A stretch of 49,578 bases of DNA, from assembly GCA_937920515.1 (NCBI GenBank), contig CALEUG010000002.1, positions 1 through 49,578 on the forward strand, written 5' to 3'. This document shows, in pieces, positions 7,978 to 17,038 of this stretch (within the stretch, counting starts at the first letter, position 1; each line of letters starts with the position of its first letter). A program made the translations under genes and the position numbers. Origin of the DNA: an uncultured bacterium. Lineage in GTDB: Bacteria > Acidobacteriota > Aminicenantia > Aminicenantales > Saccharicenantaceae. The notes below the pieces were generated by a model. That model searched no databases. It worked only from the letters and a program-made list of their open reading frames with translations, and was not told where the DNA came from.

Positions 7978-8770
7978 CGTTGCTCTCCTGCCAGACTATT
8001 TCTTCAAGTGGAAAGACCGGTCCATCCTGGCAGACCTTCAGGTATTTTTCCTGGCCGTTCCTCCGGATTTTCCTGACACATCCCCAGCAGGCGCCGAAAC
8101 CGCAGCCCATGATTGATTCCAGTGAAAACTGGGCCTCCAGGTTTTTCCGGCGGCAGATTTCAGCCAGCTTTTCCATCATCGGGTCCGGTCCGCAGGCATA
8201 GAGATAGGCGGGCTGCCTTTTCTTCAATTCCGCTTCGACCAGCGAGGTGACAAGACCAGGAAAACCGTCGCTGCCGTCATCGGTGGAAACCAGGACTTCA
8301 AAGCCGGTCGTTTGCAGCCTGTTCTTTAGCGGGAGGTCAGTCCGGCTCCGGCCCCCGTAAAAAATAACCGGCCGGGCCCCGCTGGATCGAAGCTTCCTGG
8401 CCAGGTAGTAAAGGGGGGCGATACCCCGGCCACCGCCGACGCAGAAAATCTCCCTGCCGCTTAATTCGGGCTGAAGGCTAAAACCCTTTCCGAGCGGCCC
8501 GAGCAGGTCTATGGATTCTCCAGGCTTTTTCATCGACAGCAACCTGGTGCCCGTCCCGGCTACCTGGAAGAAAATCTGTAATTGGTTCTCTTCGGCATTG
8601 TGCAAACTTATGGGCCGCCGGAGCAGCGGTTGGGTGTTCTCGGAAACCTTTATCATCAAGAACTGCCCGGGCTGGGCCTGACGGGCGATTTCAGGCGAAT
8701 AAAAGGTGAAAAGAAAGTAATCGCCCCAGCTTTCAACCTCAACCAGCCTGGCCTGTCTGTCTATAACCAT
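7970..8770 (-). CDS. pyrK: Dihydroorotate dehydrogenase B, electron transfer subunit
   Basis: This 266-residue protein carries FAD and a [2Fe-2S] cluster and passes electrons from PyrD to NAD+. The FAD domain is N-terminal with the RRPISLHNAEE motif. The nucleotide-binding domain has GGGRGIAPLYYLA. The C-terminal cluster motif is C-G-F-G-A-C-W-G-C with a fourth Cys in KVCQDGPVF. It is the first gene of the pyrK-pyrD pair (8-base overlap). Length and domain order are normal. Confidence 0.96.
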   Translation of the reverse strand: MVIDRQARLVEVESWGDYFLFTFYSPEIARQAQPGQFLMIKVSENTQPLLRRPISLHNAEENQLQIFFQVAGTGTRLLSMKKPGESIDLLGPLGKGFSLQPELSGREIFCVGGGRGIAPLYYLARKLRSSGARPVIFYGGRSRTDLPLKNRLQTTGFEVLVSTDDGSDGFPGLVTSLVEAELKKRQPAYLYACGPDPMMEKLAEICRRKNLEAQFSLESIMGCGFGACWGCVRKIRRNGQEKYLKVCQDGPVFPLEEIVWQESNDG

Positions 8771-8972
8771 TCTTGCCTGGTCCTGGAAAATATTCGCGGT
8801 GCCGGCATTCCTGAATTAAATACCAGAAAAATGGTCTGATAGCAAATTTTCTGCTTTTTAGGACTGGCCGGCGATAACCACCCGGGTGAGGCAAGTTAAT
8901 TTTAGAAAATGAGAGTGGAAAGAATGAAGCCCGGGTGAGCTGTCAGCAAGGGGCATTGCGAAGAATAAAAAG

Positions 8973-9001
8973 TTGTTTTAGCCGGGCCGATTTTTTATAA
9001 T
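8973..9001 (+). promoter_or_regulatory. Promoter of the class I aminotransferase gene
   Basis: TTGTTT (8973-8978) and a perfect TATAAT (8996-9001) are spaced by 17 bases. They lie 34 bases upstream of the ATG at 9036 with AGGAGG between. Confidence 0.7.
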
Positions 9002-9035
9002 TAAAACTAATAATAACTTCCAGGAGGACTCATCC

Positions 9036-10232
9036 ATGTTTATATCCCGCCGGGCTAAAGAAATACAGGCTTCGCCCATCCGCAAGCTTAAACCCTTTGC
9101 CGACCAGGCCAGAAAAAGAGGCATTCACATTTTCCACCTGAACATCGGCGACCCCGACATCCCGACCCCCGAGCCGATAATCAAGGCCTTTCACCAGTAC
9201 AACGGGCCCATCCTGAGTTACGGACCGTCCCAGGGCTTTGAGGAGCTGCGGCAGGCTATAGCCGATTACTTTGGCGGATATGGGATAAAGCTGTCGGCCG
9301 ATAACGTTCTGATAACCATCGGCGGTTCGGAAGCCATCCATTTTTCCTTTTCGGTTGTGGCCGACCCGGGAGACGAGATCATCATCCCCGAACCCTTCTA
9401 CACCAACTACAATGGCTATGCCACTTTTGCCGACGTCAGAATAGTGCCCCTGCCGCTTAAAGTTGAAGATGGTTTCAGGCTGCCCGCTTCCGAGCAGGTC
9501 GAAGCCCTGATTACGCCCCGTACCAGGGCTATTCTCCTGTGTTCGCCCAATAACCCCACCGGCACAGTTTATACCGGGGAAGAGCTCCGGCGGATGGTAG
9601 AACTGGTAAAGAAGTACGACCTGTTCCTGATAGGCGACGAAGTCTATAAAGAATTTGTCTATGACGGGTTGAGCCACAAAAGCATCCTGGAATTCGGAGA
9701 AATTGAGGACCGGGTGATCGTGGTCGATAGCATCTCCAAGCGCTTCAGCTGCTGCGGGGCCCGGATCGGGGCGGTGGTCACCAGGAACCAGGAAATTTAC
9801 CAGGCCATCCTGAAATTTGCCCAGGCCCGCCTCTGTCCGCCCTCGGTTGAACAGTATGCCGCCCTGACCGCCTACCGCATGGGCCTGGACTACTTTGGTC
9901 CTGTTCGGGAGGAATACCAGAGGCGTCGCAACATTCTTTACGATGGCCTGGCTTCCATCCCGGGGGTTTTCCTCAGAAAGCCCCAGGGCGCTTTCTACGT
10001 AATCTGCCGGCTTCCGGTTAAAGACTCCGAGCATTTTGCGGAGTGGATGCTGACCGATTTTTCACTCAATAATAAGACGGTCATGGTGGCTCCGGGGCCG
10101 GGTTTCTACGCCACTCCCGGACGCGGCCTGGACGAGGTGAGAATCGCCTACGTCCTTAAAGAAGCGGACCTGGTGGAGGCCATTGAAATCCTGCGCCAGG
10201 GACTGGAGAAATACCAGAAATTATTTGGCTGA
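9036..10232 (+). CDS. PLP-dependent class I aminotransferase (AspC-like)
   Basis: This 398-residue fold-type I enzyme has HLNIGDPDIPTPEP near the start, YGPSQGFEELRQAIADY in the substrate region, CSPNNPTGTVY, GDEVYKEF, and the PLP lysine in DSISKRFSCCGARIG (about residues 231-245). The final Arg-containing GLDEVRIAYV binds the carboxylate. The family transfers amino groups between amino acids and 2-oxo acids. The exact substrate cannot be read from the sequence. AGGAGG lies eight bases upstream of the start. The rhodanese gene follows after six bases, so the three genes up to 11175 may form one operon. Confidence 0.92.
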   Translation: MFISRRAKEIQASPIRKLKPFADQARKRGIHIFHLNIGDPDIPTPEPIIKAFHQYNGPILSYGPSQGFEELRQAIADYFGGYGIKLSADNVLITIGGSEAIHFSFSVVADPGDEIIIPEPFYTNYNGYATFADVRIVPLPLKVEDGFRLPASEQVEALITPRTRAILLCSPNNPTGTVYTGEELRRMVELVKKYDLFLIGDEVYKEFVYDGLSHKSILEFGEIEDRVIVVDSISKRFSCCGARIGAVVTRNQEIYQAILKFAQARLCPPSVEQYAALTAYRMGLDYFGPVREEYQRRRNILYDGLASIPGVFLRKPQGAFYVICRLPVKDSEHFAEWMLTDFSLNNKTVMVAPGPGFYATPGRGLDEVRIAYVLKEADLVEAIEILRQGLEKYQKLFG

Positions 10233-10238
10233 TTCCGG

Positions 10239-10751
10239 ATGAAACTTCAACAGATTCTCAGGGACAGGGAAACCTGGAAAGGTATATTAATAATTCTTGC
10301 TCTTTCTCTGTTTATCGGGACAGTCAGCAATTCAGGTCTTATAAGGAAATTCCTTCGGGGTGAATACCGACAGGCCTTCTTCTCAAGGGAAGACTATCCC
10401 GGGCTGGTGTTTATAACTCTTCCCGAGATGGAAGAACTCTGGCATAATCAAGCAGCCCTGATTGTGGACAGTCGCTCAGTTCCAGAGTTCAGGTCAGGAC
10501 ACATCCCGGGCTCGATTTCGGTTCCCCTGGAAGAAGTAAAGGGCGGTAATTCCTCACTCCTGGACCGTCTCAAACCTGGCCAACCGCTTATAATCTATTG
10601 CGAGGGCAGGGACTGCCTGACCAGCCTTAACCTGGCCCGACTTCTTCACGAGCGGGGATTCCGCGACCTCAGGGTTTTCAGCGGCGGCTGGGAAGAATGG
10701 GTGGCGGCCGGGCTGCCTGTGGAAAAAGAAGATGACGCTATTCAGGAATAA
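10239..10751 (+). CDS. Membrane-anchored rhodanese-like protein
   Basis: This 170-residue protein has one N-terminal membrane segment (about 14-31) and a rhodanese domain. The domain shows DSRSVPEFRSGHIPGS (77-92) and the active-site loop beginning CEGRDC (Cys121 and Cys126). SGGWEEWVAAGLPVE closes the domain. Rhodanese domains carry persulfide sulfur on the active Cys. The domain should face the periplasm. The gene overlaps the following DoxX/MauE gene by 20 bases. That pairing of a rhodanese with a MauE-type protein is common in bacteria and suggests thiol or sulfur chemistry at the membrane. Confidence 0.88.
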   Translation: MKLQQILRDRETWKGILIILALSLFIGTVSNSGLIRKFLRGEYRQAFFSREDYPGLVFITLPEMEELWHNQAALIVDSRSVPEFRSGHIPGSISVPLEEVKGGNSSLLDRLKPGQPLIIYCEGRDCLTSLNLARLLHERGFRDLRVFSGGWEEWVAAGLPVEKEDDAIQE

Positions 10752-11175
10752 ATATTTTCTCATGCTCCTCCGGCTTATTGTTGGCGGGGTGTTTATCTGG
10801 GCGGCAGTGACCAAGATTGCCGACCCGCTGGCCTTCGCCCAGGATGTCAGGAATTACCGCCTGGTGGGCCAGTCCCTGAGCTTTCTGACGGCCATCGTCC
10901 TGCCCTGGGTGGAGCTTATAGCCGGAGTCTGCCTTATAATCGGCGTCTTCCCCCGCTCCAGCGCCCTGCTCATAAGCGGTCTCCTGGTCTTTTTTATCGT
11001 GCTGGTGGCAATAACCATGGTCAGGGGCATTGACGTGGACTGCGGCTGTTTCGGCACCTTCAGCCGAAAGGCCAATCTCTGGTTGATTCTGGAAGACTCA
11101 ATCTGGCTGGCCATGTCACTTGTTCTGCTTTTTTCTCCGGCCAATGATTTCTGCCTGCTTAAGAAAACCTCTTAG
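10732..11175 (+). CDS. DoxX/MauE-type membrane protein
   Basis: This 147-residue protein has four hydrophobic helices (about 10-30, 48-68, 75-97 and 110-132) typical of the DoxX/MauE group. The first helix ends with FIWAAVTKIADPLAFA, a family hallmark. A CGCF motif lies between helices 3 and 4 (about residue 103) and could be redox active. It is translationally linked to the rhodanese gene by a 20-base overlap. A role in thiol redox transfer with the rhodanese partner is likely, but it is inferred from context. Confidence 0.87.
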   Translation: MTLFRNKYFLMLLRLIVGGVFIWAAVTKIADPLAFAQDVRNYRLVGQSLSFLTAIVLPWVELIAGVCLIIGVFPRSSALLISGLLVFFIVLVAITMVRGIDVDCGCFGTFSRKANLWLILEDSIWLAMSLVLLFSPANDFCLLKKTS

Positions 11176-11213
11176 ATTAATCTGATATTTTACATATCTG
11201 GCAGTCATCGTCC

Positions 11214-11242
11214 TTGAAATTTTTCCTCTGAAAGTGTATATT
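11214..11242 (+). promoter_or_regulatory. Promoter of ppdK
   Basis: TTGAAA (11214-11219) and TATATT (11237-11242) are spaced by 17 bases. The predicted start near 11249 gives a leader of about 32 bases holding the GGAAGGAG site. Confidence 0.65.
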
Positions 11243-11280
11243 TTCTTGAATTTACTAAGCTGTTGGAAGGAGTAAGTATT

Positions 11281-14091
11281 ATGGCAAAAAAATTCGTTTA
11301 TTTCTTCGGACCCGGTGTGGCTGAAGGCAACAAGGACATGAAGGACATCCTCGGCGGCAAGGGCGCTAACCTGGCCGAGATGGCCGGCATCGGATTGCCC
11401 GTTCCACCCGGTTTTACAATTTCCACCGAAGTCTGCAACCTGTTTTTTAAGGCAGGAAACAAGCTCCCGAAGGACGTGGAAAAGCAGGTGATGACCGCCC
11501 TGAAAAGGCTGGAAAAAGCCGCCGGGCTGAAATTTGGCGACCCGGTTAACCCCCTCCTGGTTTCGGTCAGGTCGGGAGCCAAGTTCAGCATGCCCGGAAT
11601 GATGGACACAATCCTGAATCTGGGCCTGAACGACCGGACGGTTGAGGGTCTGGCCCGGAAAACCGGGAACCGGCGCTTTGCCCTCGATTGCTACCGCCGC
11701 CTGATCCACATGTTCGGCGACGTGGTTCTGGATATTCCCAAGAAGAAATTTGAAGAAATTCTCAGGGCCAGGAAGGAAGCCGGCCAGGTCCAGTATGACC
11801 ATGAGCTTACTGACAGCATGCTGGAAGAGGTGATAGCCGGTTACAAAAAACTGGTGGTGGCCGAGACCGGCCGGGAATTTCCCCAGGATGTCCTGGAACA
11901 GCTGAAGCTGGCTATCGCTGCTGTCTTCAAGTCCTGGCACAATCCCCGGGCCATTACCTATCGCCGCAAGTACCACATCCCCGACTATCTCGGAACAGCT
12001 GTCAACGTCCAGCAGATGGTCTTCGGCAATTACGGCCCGACCTCGGCCACCGGGGTCGGCTTTACCCGCAACCCGGCTACCGGAGAGAAGGAACTCTACG
12101 GCGAATACCTGGTTAATGCCCAGGGCGAGGACGTGGTGGCCGGAATCAGGACGCCCGCCCCGCTGAAGAACCTGGAAAAAGAAATGCCGGCGGTTTTCAA
12201 ACAACTGGTGACCGTGGTCAAGAGGCTGGAAAAGCACTACGGTGATGTCCAGGATTTTGAGTTTACCATCCAGGAAGGCAAGCTTTACATGCTCCAGACC
12301 AGAAACGGCAAGAGGACCGGCATGGCTGCGGTCAAGATTGCGGTGGACCTGGTGGAAGAAGGGCTGATCAACAGGGAGCAGGCCCTGCTCAAAGTCGAAC
12401 CGGAAGCCCTGAACCAGCTGCTCCACCCGATTTTTGACCTCCAGGAGAAAGCCAAGCATCCCGTCCTGGCCAGGGGCCTGGCTGCTTCGCCTGGCGCCGC
12501 TACCGGGCAGATCGTTTTTACTGCCAACGAGGCCGTGGCCTGGTCCAGAGAAGGCAAGAAGGTTATTCTGGTCAGGGAGGAAACTTCCCCCGATGATATC
12601 CACGGCATGAGCGCTTCCCAGGGCATTCTGACCGCTACCGGCGGCATGACCTCCCATGCGGCCGTGGTCGGTCGCCAGATGGGCAAGCCGGCTGTGGTCG
12701 GTTGCGGCAGTATCAAGGTTCACGAGGAAGAGAAGGCCTTCTACATCGGCGATCGCAAGTTCAGCGAAGGCCAGTGGATATCGATTGACGGCTCAACCGG
12801 CGAGGTGCTGGAAGGTGAAATTCCCACCAGGCCCTCGGAGATTCTGCAGGTGGTTAAAGGAAGCCTGAAACCGGAAGAATCCAGCCTTTACCAGTATTTT
12901 TTTAGGCTGCTCTCCTGGGCCGATAAATCCCGGCGGCTTGGAGTCAGGGCTAACTCCGATACCCCGGAGGATGCCAGGGTGGCCTTCGCTTTCGGAGCTG
13001 AAGGCATCGGCCTGGCCAGGACCGAACACATGTTCTTCGGTCCGGAGCGCCTGCCGATAGTCAAAGAAATGATCATGGCCGAAACCGAAGAAGCCAGACG
13101 CCAGGCGCTGGCCAGACTGCTGCCCTTCCAGAAGCAGGATTTCTACGAGTTTTTCAAGGAAATGAAAGGCCATCCGGTGACCATCAGGACCATTGACCCG
13201 CCTCTCCATGAATTCCTGCCGAGAAAGGAAGACCTGATGGTCGAACTGGCTGTGCTTAAAGCGACCAGCGGTTCCTCCGAAAAGATCGCCGAGCTGGAGA
13301 AACTCCTGGCCCGGGTTAAAGCCCTGTCCGAATTCAATCCCATGCTCGGCCACCGCGGCTGCCGCCTTGGCATCACTTACCCGGAGATAACCGAAATGCA
13401 GGCCCAGGCCATTTTCGAGGCAGCCTGCGAGTTGATCAAAGAGGGACATAAGGTCTTTCCGGAAATTATGATTCCTCTGGTGGGCGATGTCCTGGAGCTG
13501 GCCAACCAGAAAGCCATCGTTAACCGGGTGGCCGACGAGGTAATGAAGAAACATGGTGTAAAGTTCAAGTACACCGTGGGCACCATGGTGGAGATCCCGC
13601 GGGCCGCTTTGACCGCTGAAGAGGTGGCCAGAGAAGCTGAGTTCTTCTCCTTCGGCACCAACGACCTGACCCAGACCACCTACGGCATCTCCCGCGACGA
13701 CAGCGCCAAGTTCCTGAACTATTACCTCAACCACGGTCTCTGGCCTGACGATCCTTTCGAGACTCTGGACCAGAAAGGGGTTGGCCTGCTGATGAAGTGG
13801 GCGGTGGAAAAAGGCCGGTCTACCAGGCCTGACCTTAAAGTCGGTATCTGCGGCGTGCACGGTGGTGACCCCAGGTCAATTGTCTTCTGCCACCAGGTCG
13901 GGCTCAATTATGTCAGCTGCTCTGCCTATCAGATACCGATAGCCCGCCTGGCAGCCGCCCAGATAGCCCTCCAGGAAAAGATGGCCGGAGTAAAAACCGC
14001 GGCCGGAAAAGAGCCGGTCAAAAAACCGCTGGCCGGGAAAGAAAAAAAGGTTTCCAGAACTGGCGGTAAGAGCCGGAAGGCCCGTAAATAA
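11281..14091 (+). CDS. ppdK: Pyruvate, phosphate dikinase
   Basis: This 936-residue enzyme interconverts pyruvate, ATP and phosphate with PEP, AMP and PPi. Anaerobes use it for PPi-linked glycolysis or gluconeogenesis. The ATP-grasp domain covers about 1-340 (GGKGANLAEM, RSGAKFSMPGMMDT). The swivelling domain has the phosphohistidine TGGMTSHAAVVGRQMG (about residues 455-470). The C-terminal PEP/pyruvate barrel has FGTNDLTQTTYG and the catalytic Cys in VGICGVHGGDP. The last 35 residues are a Lys-rich tail beyond the usual end, not part of the fold. ATG 11281 was chosen over an upstream in-frame TTG because GGAAGGAG lies 7 bases before it. It has its own promoter and terminator. Confidence 0.98.
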   Translation: MAKKFVYFFGPGVAEGNKDMKDILGGKGANLAEMAGIGLPVPPGFTISTEVCNLFFKAGNKLPKDVEKQVMTALKRLEKAAGLKFGDPVNPLLVSVRSGAKFSMPGMMDTILNLGLNDRTVEGLARKTGNRRFALDCYRRLIHMFGDVVLDIPKKKFEEILRARKEAGQVQYDHELTDSMLEEVIAGYKKLVVAETGREFPQDVLEQLKLAIAAVFKSWHNPRAITYRRKYHIPDYLGTAVNVQQMVFGNYGPTSATGVGFTRNPATGEKELYGEYLVNAQGEDVVAGIRTPAPLKNLEKEMPAVFKQLVTVVKRLEKHYGDVQDFEFTIQEGKLYMLQTRNGKRTGMAAVKIAVDLVEEGLINREQALLKVEPEALNQLLHPIFDLQEKAKHPVLARGLAASPGAATGQIVFTANEAVAWSREGKKVILVREETSPDDIHGMSASQGILTATGGMTSHAAVVGRQMGKPAVVGCGSIKVHEEEKAFYIGDRKFSEGQWISIDGSTGEVLEGEIPTRPSEILQVVKGSLKPEESSLYQYFFRLLSWADKSRRLGVRANSDTPEDARVAFAFGAEGIGLARTEHMFFGPERLPIVKEMIMAETEEARRQALARLLPFQKQDFYEFFKEMKGHPVTIRTIDPPLHEFLPRKEDLMVELAVLKATSGSSEKIAELEKLLARVKALSEFNPMLGHRGCRLGITYPEITEMQAQAIFEAACELIKEGHKVFPEIMIPLVGDVLELANQKAIVNRVADEVMKKHGVKFKYTVGTMVEIPRAALTAEEVAREAEFFSFGTNDLTQTTYGISRDDSAKFLNYYLNHGLWPDDPFETLDQKGVGLLMKWAVEKGRSTRPDLKVGICGVHGGDPRSIVFCHQVGLNYVSCSAYQIPIARLAAAQIALQEKMAGVKTAAGKEPVKKPLAGKEKKVSRTGGKSRKARK

Positions 14092-14109
14092 CTGAACTGA
14101 CCGCTCCTT

Positions 14110-14146
14110 GGCCCCGGACTACCACCAGTCCGGGGCCTTTTTTTTT
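14110..14146 (+). terminator. Rho-independent terminator of ppdK
   Basis: A perfect 11-base stem (GGCCCCGGACT with AGTCCGGGGCC) closes a 6-base loop and is followed by nine T. It begins 18 bases past the ppdK stop codon. Confidence 0.95.
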
Positions 14147-14252
14147 GCATTCAGCCTGCCTGAGCACAGGCAGTCTTTCGAAGATCGGGTGGAGTGGGCA
14201 GCCTGAATTAAATCCTTTTAAGAGATGCTGTTTTCTGGTATCTTAATTAAAA

Positions 14253-15242
14253 ATGCCAGATTTTTTCGATTCGGTGCTATCTCTATTGGGCTGGAAGCTA
14301 CCCTTCAAGTTCGTCTTCAGCAATGAATACTGGATGGCTGACCTTGGACAGCATATCTTTCCCGTCAAGAAGTACCGCCTTCTGTACGAGCGGGTGATTG
14401 CTCTCGGGGCCGAACCCGGTGATTTCATCCAGGCCAGTCCGGCCAGCGAGGAGGACCTGCTCCTCGTCCATACTCCGAAGTACGTAAAAAAGGTCATGAG
14501 CTGTAGCCTGTCTTCACTCGAGCTGCAGGCACTGGAATTGCCCTTTTCGCTGGACCTGGTCAGGTTTTTCCTGCTGATGACCGGCGGCACCATCCAGACC
14601 GTGGAGGAGGCCCTGAAGACCGGGCTGGCCGTGCATCTGGGAGGCGGCTTCCATCATGCTTTCCCCGACCATGGCGAGGGGTTTTGCCTGTTCAATGACA
14701 TCGCCGTGGCCATAGAAAAAATGAAAAAGACCGGCAGGATAAGCCGGGCCCTGGTGGTCGATTGCGACCTGCACCAGGGCAACGGCACGGCCTACATTTT
14801 TGCCAGGAAAGATTACGTCTTCACTTTTTCCATCCACCAGATGGACATCTACCCCTCGGAAAAACCGCCCAGCAGCCTGGATGTTGGGCTGTGGTCCGGA
14901 GATGACGACCTGGACTATCTTCAGGCCCTCGGGCCCCATTTTCCCGGGATCTACCAGGAATTCAGGCCTGACCTGGTTGTCTACCTGGCCGGGGCCGACC
15001 CCTACCGGGGGGATATGCTGAGCGGACTGGACGTTTCAGCTGAGGCCCTGAAAAAGCGAGACCGAATCGTGATAGAAAATGCCAGGAAGTTGAATATACC
15101 GGTGGCCATTGTCCTGGGCGGCGGCTACACAGCGGAGGTTGAGGAAACGGTCAGCATTAACCTCAACACCATCCGGGTAGCCATCAGGGCTTCAAGGCGC
15201 AGTTCTTATTCCCCGGTTACCTCTTTGACCCAGTCCGAATAG
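14253..15242 (+). CDS. Histone deacetylase-family amidohydrolase
   Basis: This 329-residue protein belongs to the zinc-dependent HDAC/AcuC/AphA superfamily. HLGGGFHHAFPDHGEGFC holds the tandem catalytic His pair. FNDIAVAI follows, and VVDCDLHQGNGTA carries the zinc-binding Asp and His. The second zinc Asp is in YLAGADPYRGD, and the C-terminal VLGGGYT loop completes the site. Bacterial members remove acetyl groups from small molecules or proteins, and the substrate is unknown here. There is no strong ribosome binding site before the ATG. Its end overlaps cutA on the opposite strand by 37 bases. Confidence 0.93.
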   Translation: MPDFFDSVLSLLGWKLPFKFVFSNEYWMADLGQHIFPVKKYRLLYERVIALGAEPGDFIQASPASEEDLLLVHTPKYVKKVMSCSLSSLELQALELPFSLDLVRFFLLMTGGTIQTVEEALKTGLAVHLGGGFHHAFPDHGEGFCLFNDIAVAIEKMKKTGRISRALVVDCDLHQGNGTAYIFARKDYVFTFSIHQMDIYPSEKPPSSLDVGLWSGDDDLDYLQALGPHFPGIYQEFRPDLVVYLAGADPYRGDMLSGLDVSAEALKKRDRIVIENARKLNIPVAIVLGGGYTAEVEETVSINLNTIRVAIRASRRSSYSPVTSLTQSE

Positions 15243-15544
15243 TCCTCGCTGGCTGCGACTACCGGTAGAGCGATGATTTCGGGCACCCGGTAGGGGTGGA
15301 TTTCTTTGATTTTTTTCTCCAGCCCGGCATACAACGAGGCCCTGGTCTTGATCAGCATCATAACTTCGGCTTCTTCACAGGTTTGTTGCTGCCAGGTATA
15401 GAGTGATTTTCCCGGAATGATGGTACAGCAGGCGACCAGTTTGTTTTCAAGCAGAATCCGGGCGGCTTCTCTGGCCTTTTCGGCTTCGGGAAAAGTGGTC
15501 AGAACCAGAATCAGCGAAGCTCCCTCTGTCATCCTCCGCCTCAC
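15206..15544 (-). CDS. cutA: CutA-family divalent-cation tolerance protein
   Basis: This 112-residue protein belongs to the small trimeric CutA1 family. It shows VLTTFPEAEKAREAARILLENKLVACC in segments typical of the family, then SLYTWQ with the conserved Trp, EAEVMMLIKT, and HPYRVPEIIALPV. Proposed roles in copper tolerance are not firmly established. Its start overlaps the M20 peptidase stop by 4 bases, so the two genes form a coupled pair with the peptidase downstream. The tail overlaps the HDAC-like gene on the other strand. Confidence 0.94.
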   Translation of the reverse strand: MRRRMTEGASLILVLTTFPEAEKAREAARILLENKLVACCTIIPGKSLYTWQQQTCEEAEVMMLIKTRASLYAGLEKKIKEIHPYRVPEIIALPVVAASEDYSDWVKEVTGE

Positions 15545-16779
15545 TCCTGGACGAAAATGTGGGCAAACACCTTGGCATCGCCCACCATATTGTCAATTAT
15601 GCAATACTCATTGGGCATGTGAGCCGTTTCATCCAGCCTGGACCAGCAGGCGGCCGGGAACCCGGCCCGGCGGAAAAGGGCGGCCACTGTTCCGCCACCG
15701 ATCCCCATGGCCCGGGCTTCTCTGTGGTAAACATCCCGGACCGCTTTCTTCAGGGCCTGGACCACGGGAGCCCGGGGAGAGGTCGGGGGAGCGGCCGGAG
15801 CTTTCTGTACGATGTCTATTTCAATTTTGACCCTGAATTTCTTTTCAACGCCGGAGGCAATTTTTCCAGCCCTCTTCAGGACTTCTTCAACACTGTACAC
15901 GGGCAGGACCCGGCAGTCCATGTAAAACACGTCTTCTCCGGGAATGGTGTTGATGTTGGGCACGTTAGCCTCTTTTTTGGTAGGCTCGAAGGTGGAAATG
16001 GGCGGATTGAACAACCGCTCCTTTTTATCAAATATCCGGTAGAGTCTCTGCAGTTCGGTTATCAGGAAGCTGGCTGCCTTGAAGCTGTTGATTCCCTTTT
16101 CCGGCGTTGAGCCGTGAGCCTGGCGGCCGAGGGTTCTGACCTTCAGCCAGAGGATGGATTTTTCAGCCACCTCAATCATCGTACCCTGGCTGTTGCCGGC
16201 GTCCGGGACGATAATCAGGTCATTATTACGAAAGACTTCGGTATTGTTCAGCACGTACTCAATGCCTTTTTTACTCCCGGTCTCCTCGTCGGCTACCAGG
16301 GCCAGGCCGACGTCGTACGAAGGCTTCAGGTTTTCGGTAATCAGGGCTTTAACCGCAAAGATGGAAGCCACCAGGTCCTGCTGGTTATCTTCCACGCCGC
16401 GTCCGTAAATGCGGCCTTTTTCCACCCAGGCTTTAAAAGGGTCTCCGCGCCACTGGGATAGCTCTCCCGGCGGGACCACGTCCAGGTGAGACATAACCCA
16501 GATGGTCCGGCTGGAGTTGCGTCCGCGGTAGAAAGCCAGGATGTTCGGGCGGTAGCCGGAGGGAGCTTCAACGTCCGGGGCCCTGATGACTTTGAGGTCA
16601 GTAATACCCATCTCCCGCAGGTAGGATTCAAGGAATTCCGCCTTCCGGGCTTCTCCCTCTCCGCCGCTGGCCGGAGCTATGGCCGGAATGGCGCAGAGCT
16701 TCATCTGGAGTTCGACCATCTGGTCGCGAAAACTTTCAAGCCTCCTGGCCAGGCGATTAAAAACTTTCCTGTCGGGCAT
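15541..16779 (-). CDS. M20-family metallopeptidase (ArgE/DapE-like)
   Basis: This 412-residue protein shows the co-catalytic zinc pattern of M20: SHLDVVPPGE (metal His and Asp), GRGVEDNQQDLVAS (bridging Asp), ADEETGSKKGIEYV (catalytic and metal Glu), PDAGNSQG, and a C-terminal ETAHMPNEY His. It hydrolyses an N-acyl or peptide bond, and the substrate is not evident. ATG 16779 is preferred because AAGGAG lies nine bases upstream, whereas the 15-codon longer form lacks a site. The stop overlaps the ATG of cutA by four bases; on this strand the peptidase is first and cutA second. Confidence 0.92.
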   Translation of the reverse strand: MPDRKVFNRLARRLESFRDQMVELQMKLCAIPAIAPASGGEGEARKAEFLESYLREMGITDLKVIRAPDVEAPSGYRPNILAFYRGRNSSRTIWVMSHLDVVPPGELSQWRGDPFKAWVEKGRIYGRGVEDNQQDLVASIFAVKALITENLKPSYDVGLALVADEETGSKKGIEYVLNNTEVFRNNDLIIVPDAGNSQGTMIEVAEKSILWLKVRTLGRQAHGSTPEKGINSFKAASFLITELQRLYRIFDKKERLFNPPISTFEPTKKEANVPNINTIPGEDVFYMDCRVLPVYSVEEVLKRAGKIASGVEKKFRVKIEIDIVQKAPAAPPTSPRAPVVQALKKAVRDVYHREARAMGIGGGTVAALFRRAGFPAACWSRLDETAHMPNEYCIIDNMVGDAKVFAHIFVQE

Positions 16780-16814
16780 CGATAACTCCTTCTTGTTATT
16801 CTTTTTACTGAACG

Positions 16815-16844
16815 ATGATAACACCGGCCGCGGCTTTAATTCAA
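16815..16844 (-). promoter_or_regulatory. Promoter of the M20 peptidase-cutA operon
   Basis: On the minus strand TTGAAT and TATCAT are spaced by 18 bases, placing the transcription start near 16808, about 29 bases before the ATG at 16779. Confidence 0.55.
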
Positions 16845-17010
16845 TAAAAAATTGAAACAGTTATCGCCTGATTTTATTTCCAGCTCCCGGTCTGTACCGG
16901 GCGGAAAATTTTAATGGACATTTCAGCCTTCGTTCCGGAAGCGAAAAAGCGCAATCTCAGTCTGGCCGCTCTTCAGCCACAAGTGTGGTTGATATGAGTG
17001 GATGGATGGC

Positions 17011-17038
17011 TTGACTTAATATCACAGGAGAATAAAAT
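17011..17038 (+). promoter_or_regulatory. Promoter of the glycosyltransferase gene
   Basis: TTGACT (17011-17016) and TAAAAT (17033-17038) are spaced by 16 bases. The start of transcription near 17045 gives a leader of about 42 bases that holds AGGAGG. Confidence 0.55.

Noticed and set aside
9030-10034. Long open frame on the minus strand opposite the aminotransferase
   Set aside because: It is antisense to a clear PLP enzyme, has no recognised domain and no ribosome binding site.
11116-12723. 535-codon open frame on the minus strand opposite ppdK
   Set aside because: It mirrors the ppdK codon pattern and carries no known motif; length is due to GC-biased codons on the other strand.
12793-13860. 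355-codon open frame on the minus strand opposite the second half of ppdK
   Set aside because: Shadow of ppdK by codon position, without domain or start signals.
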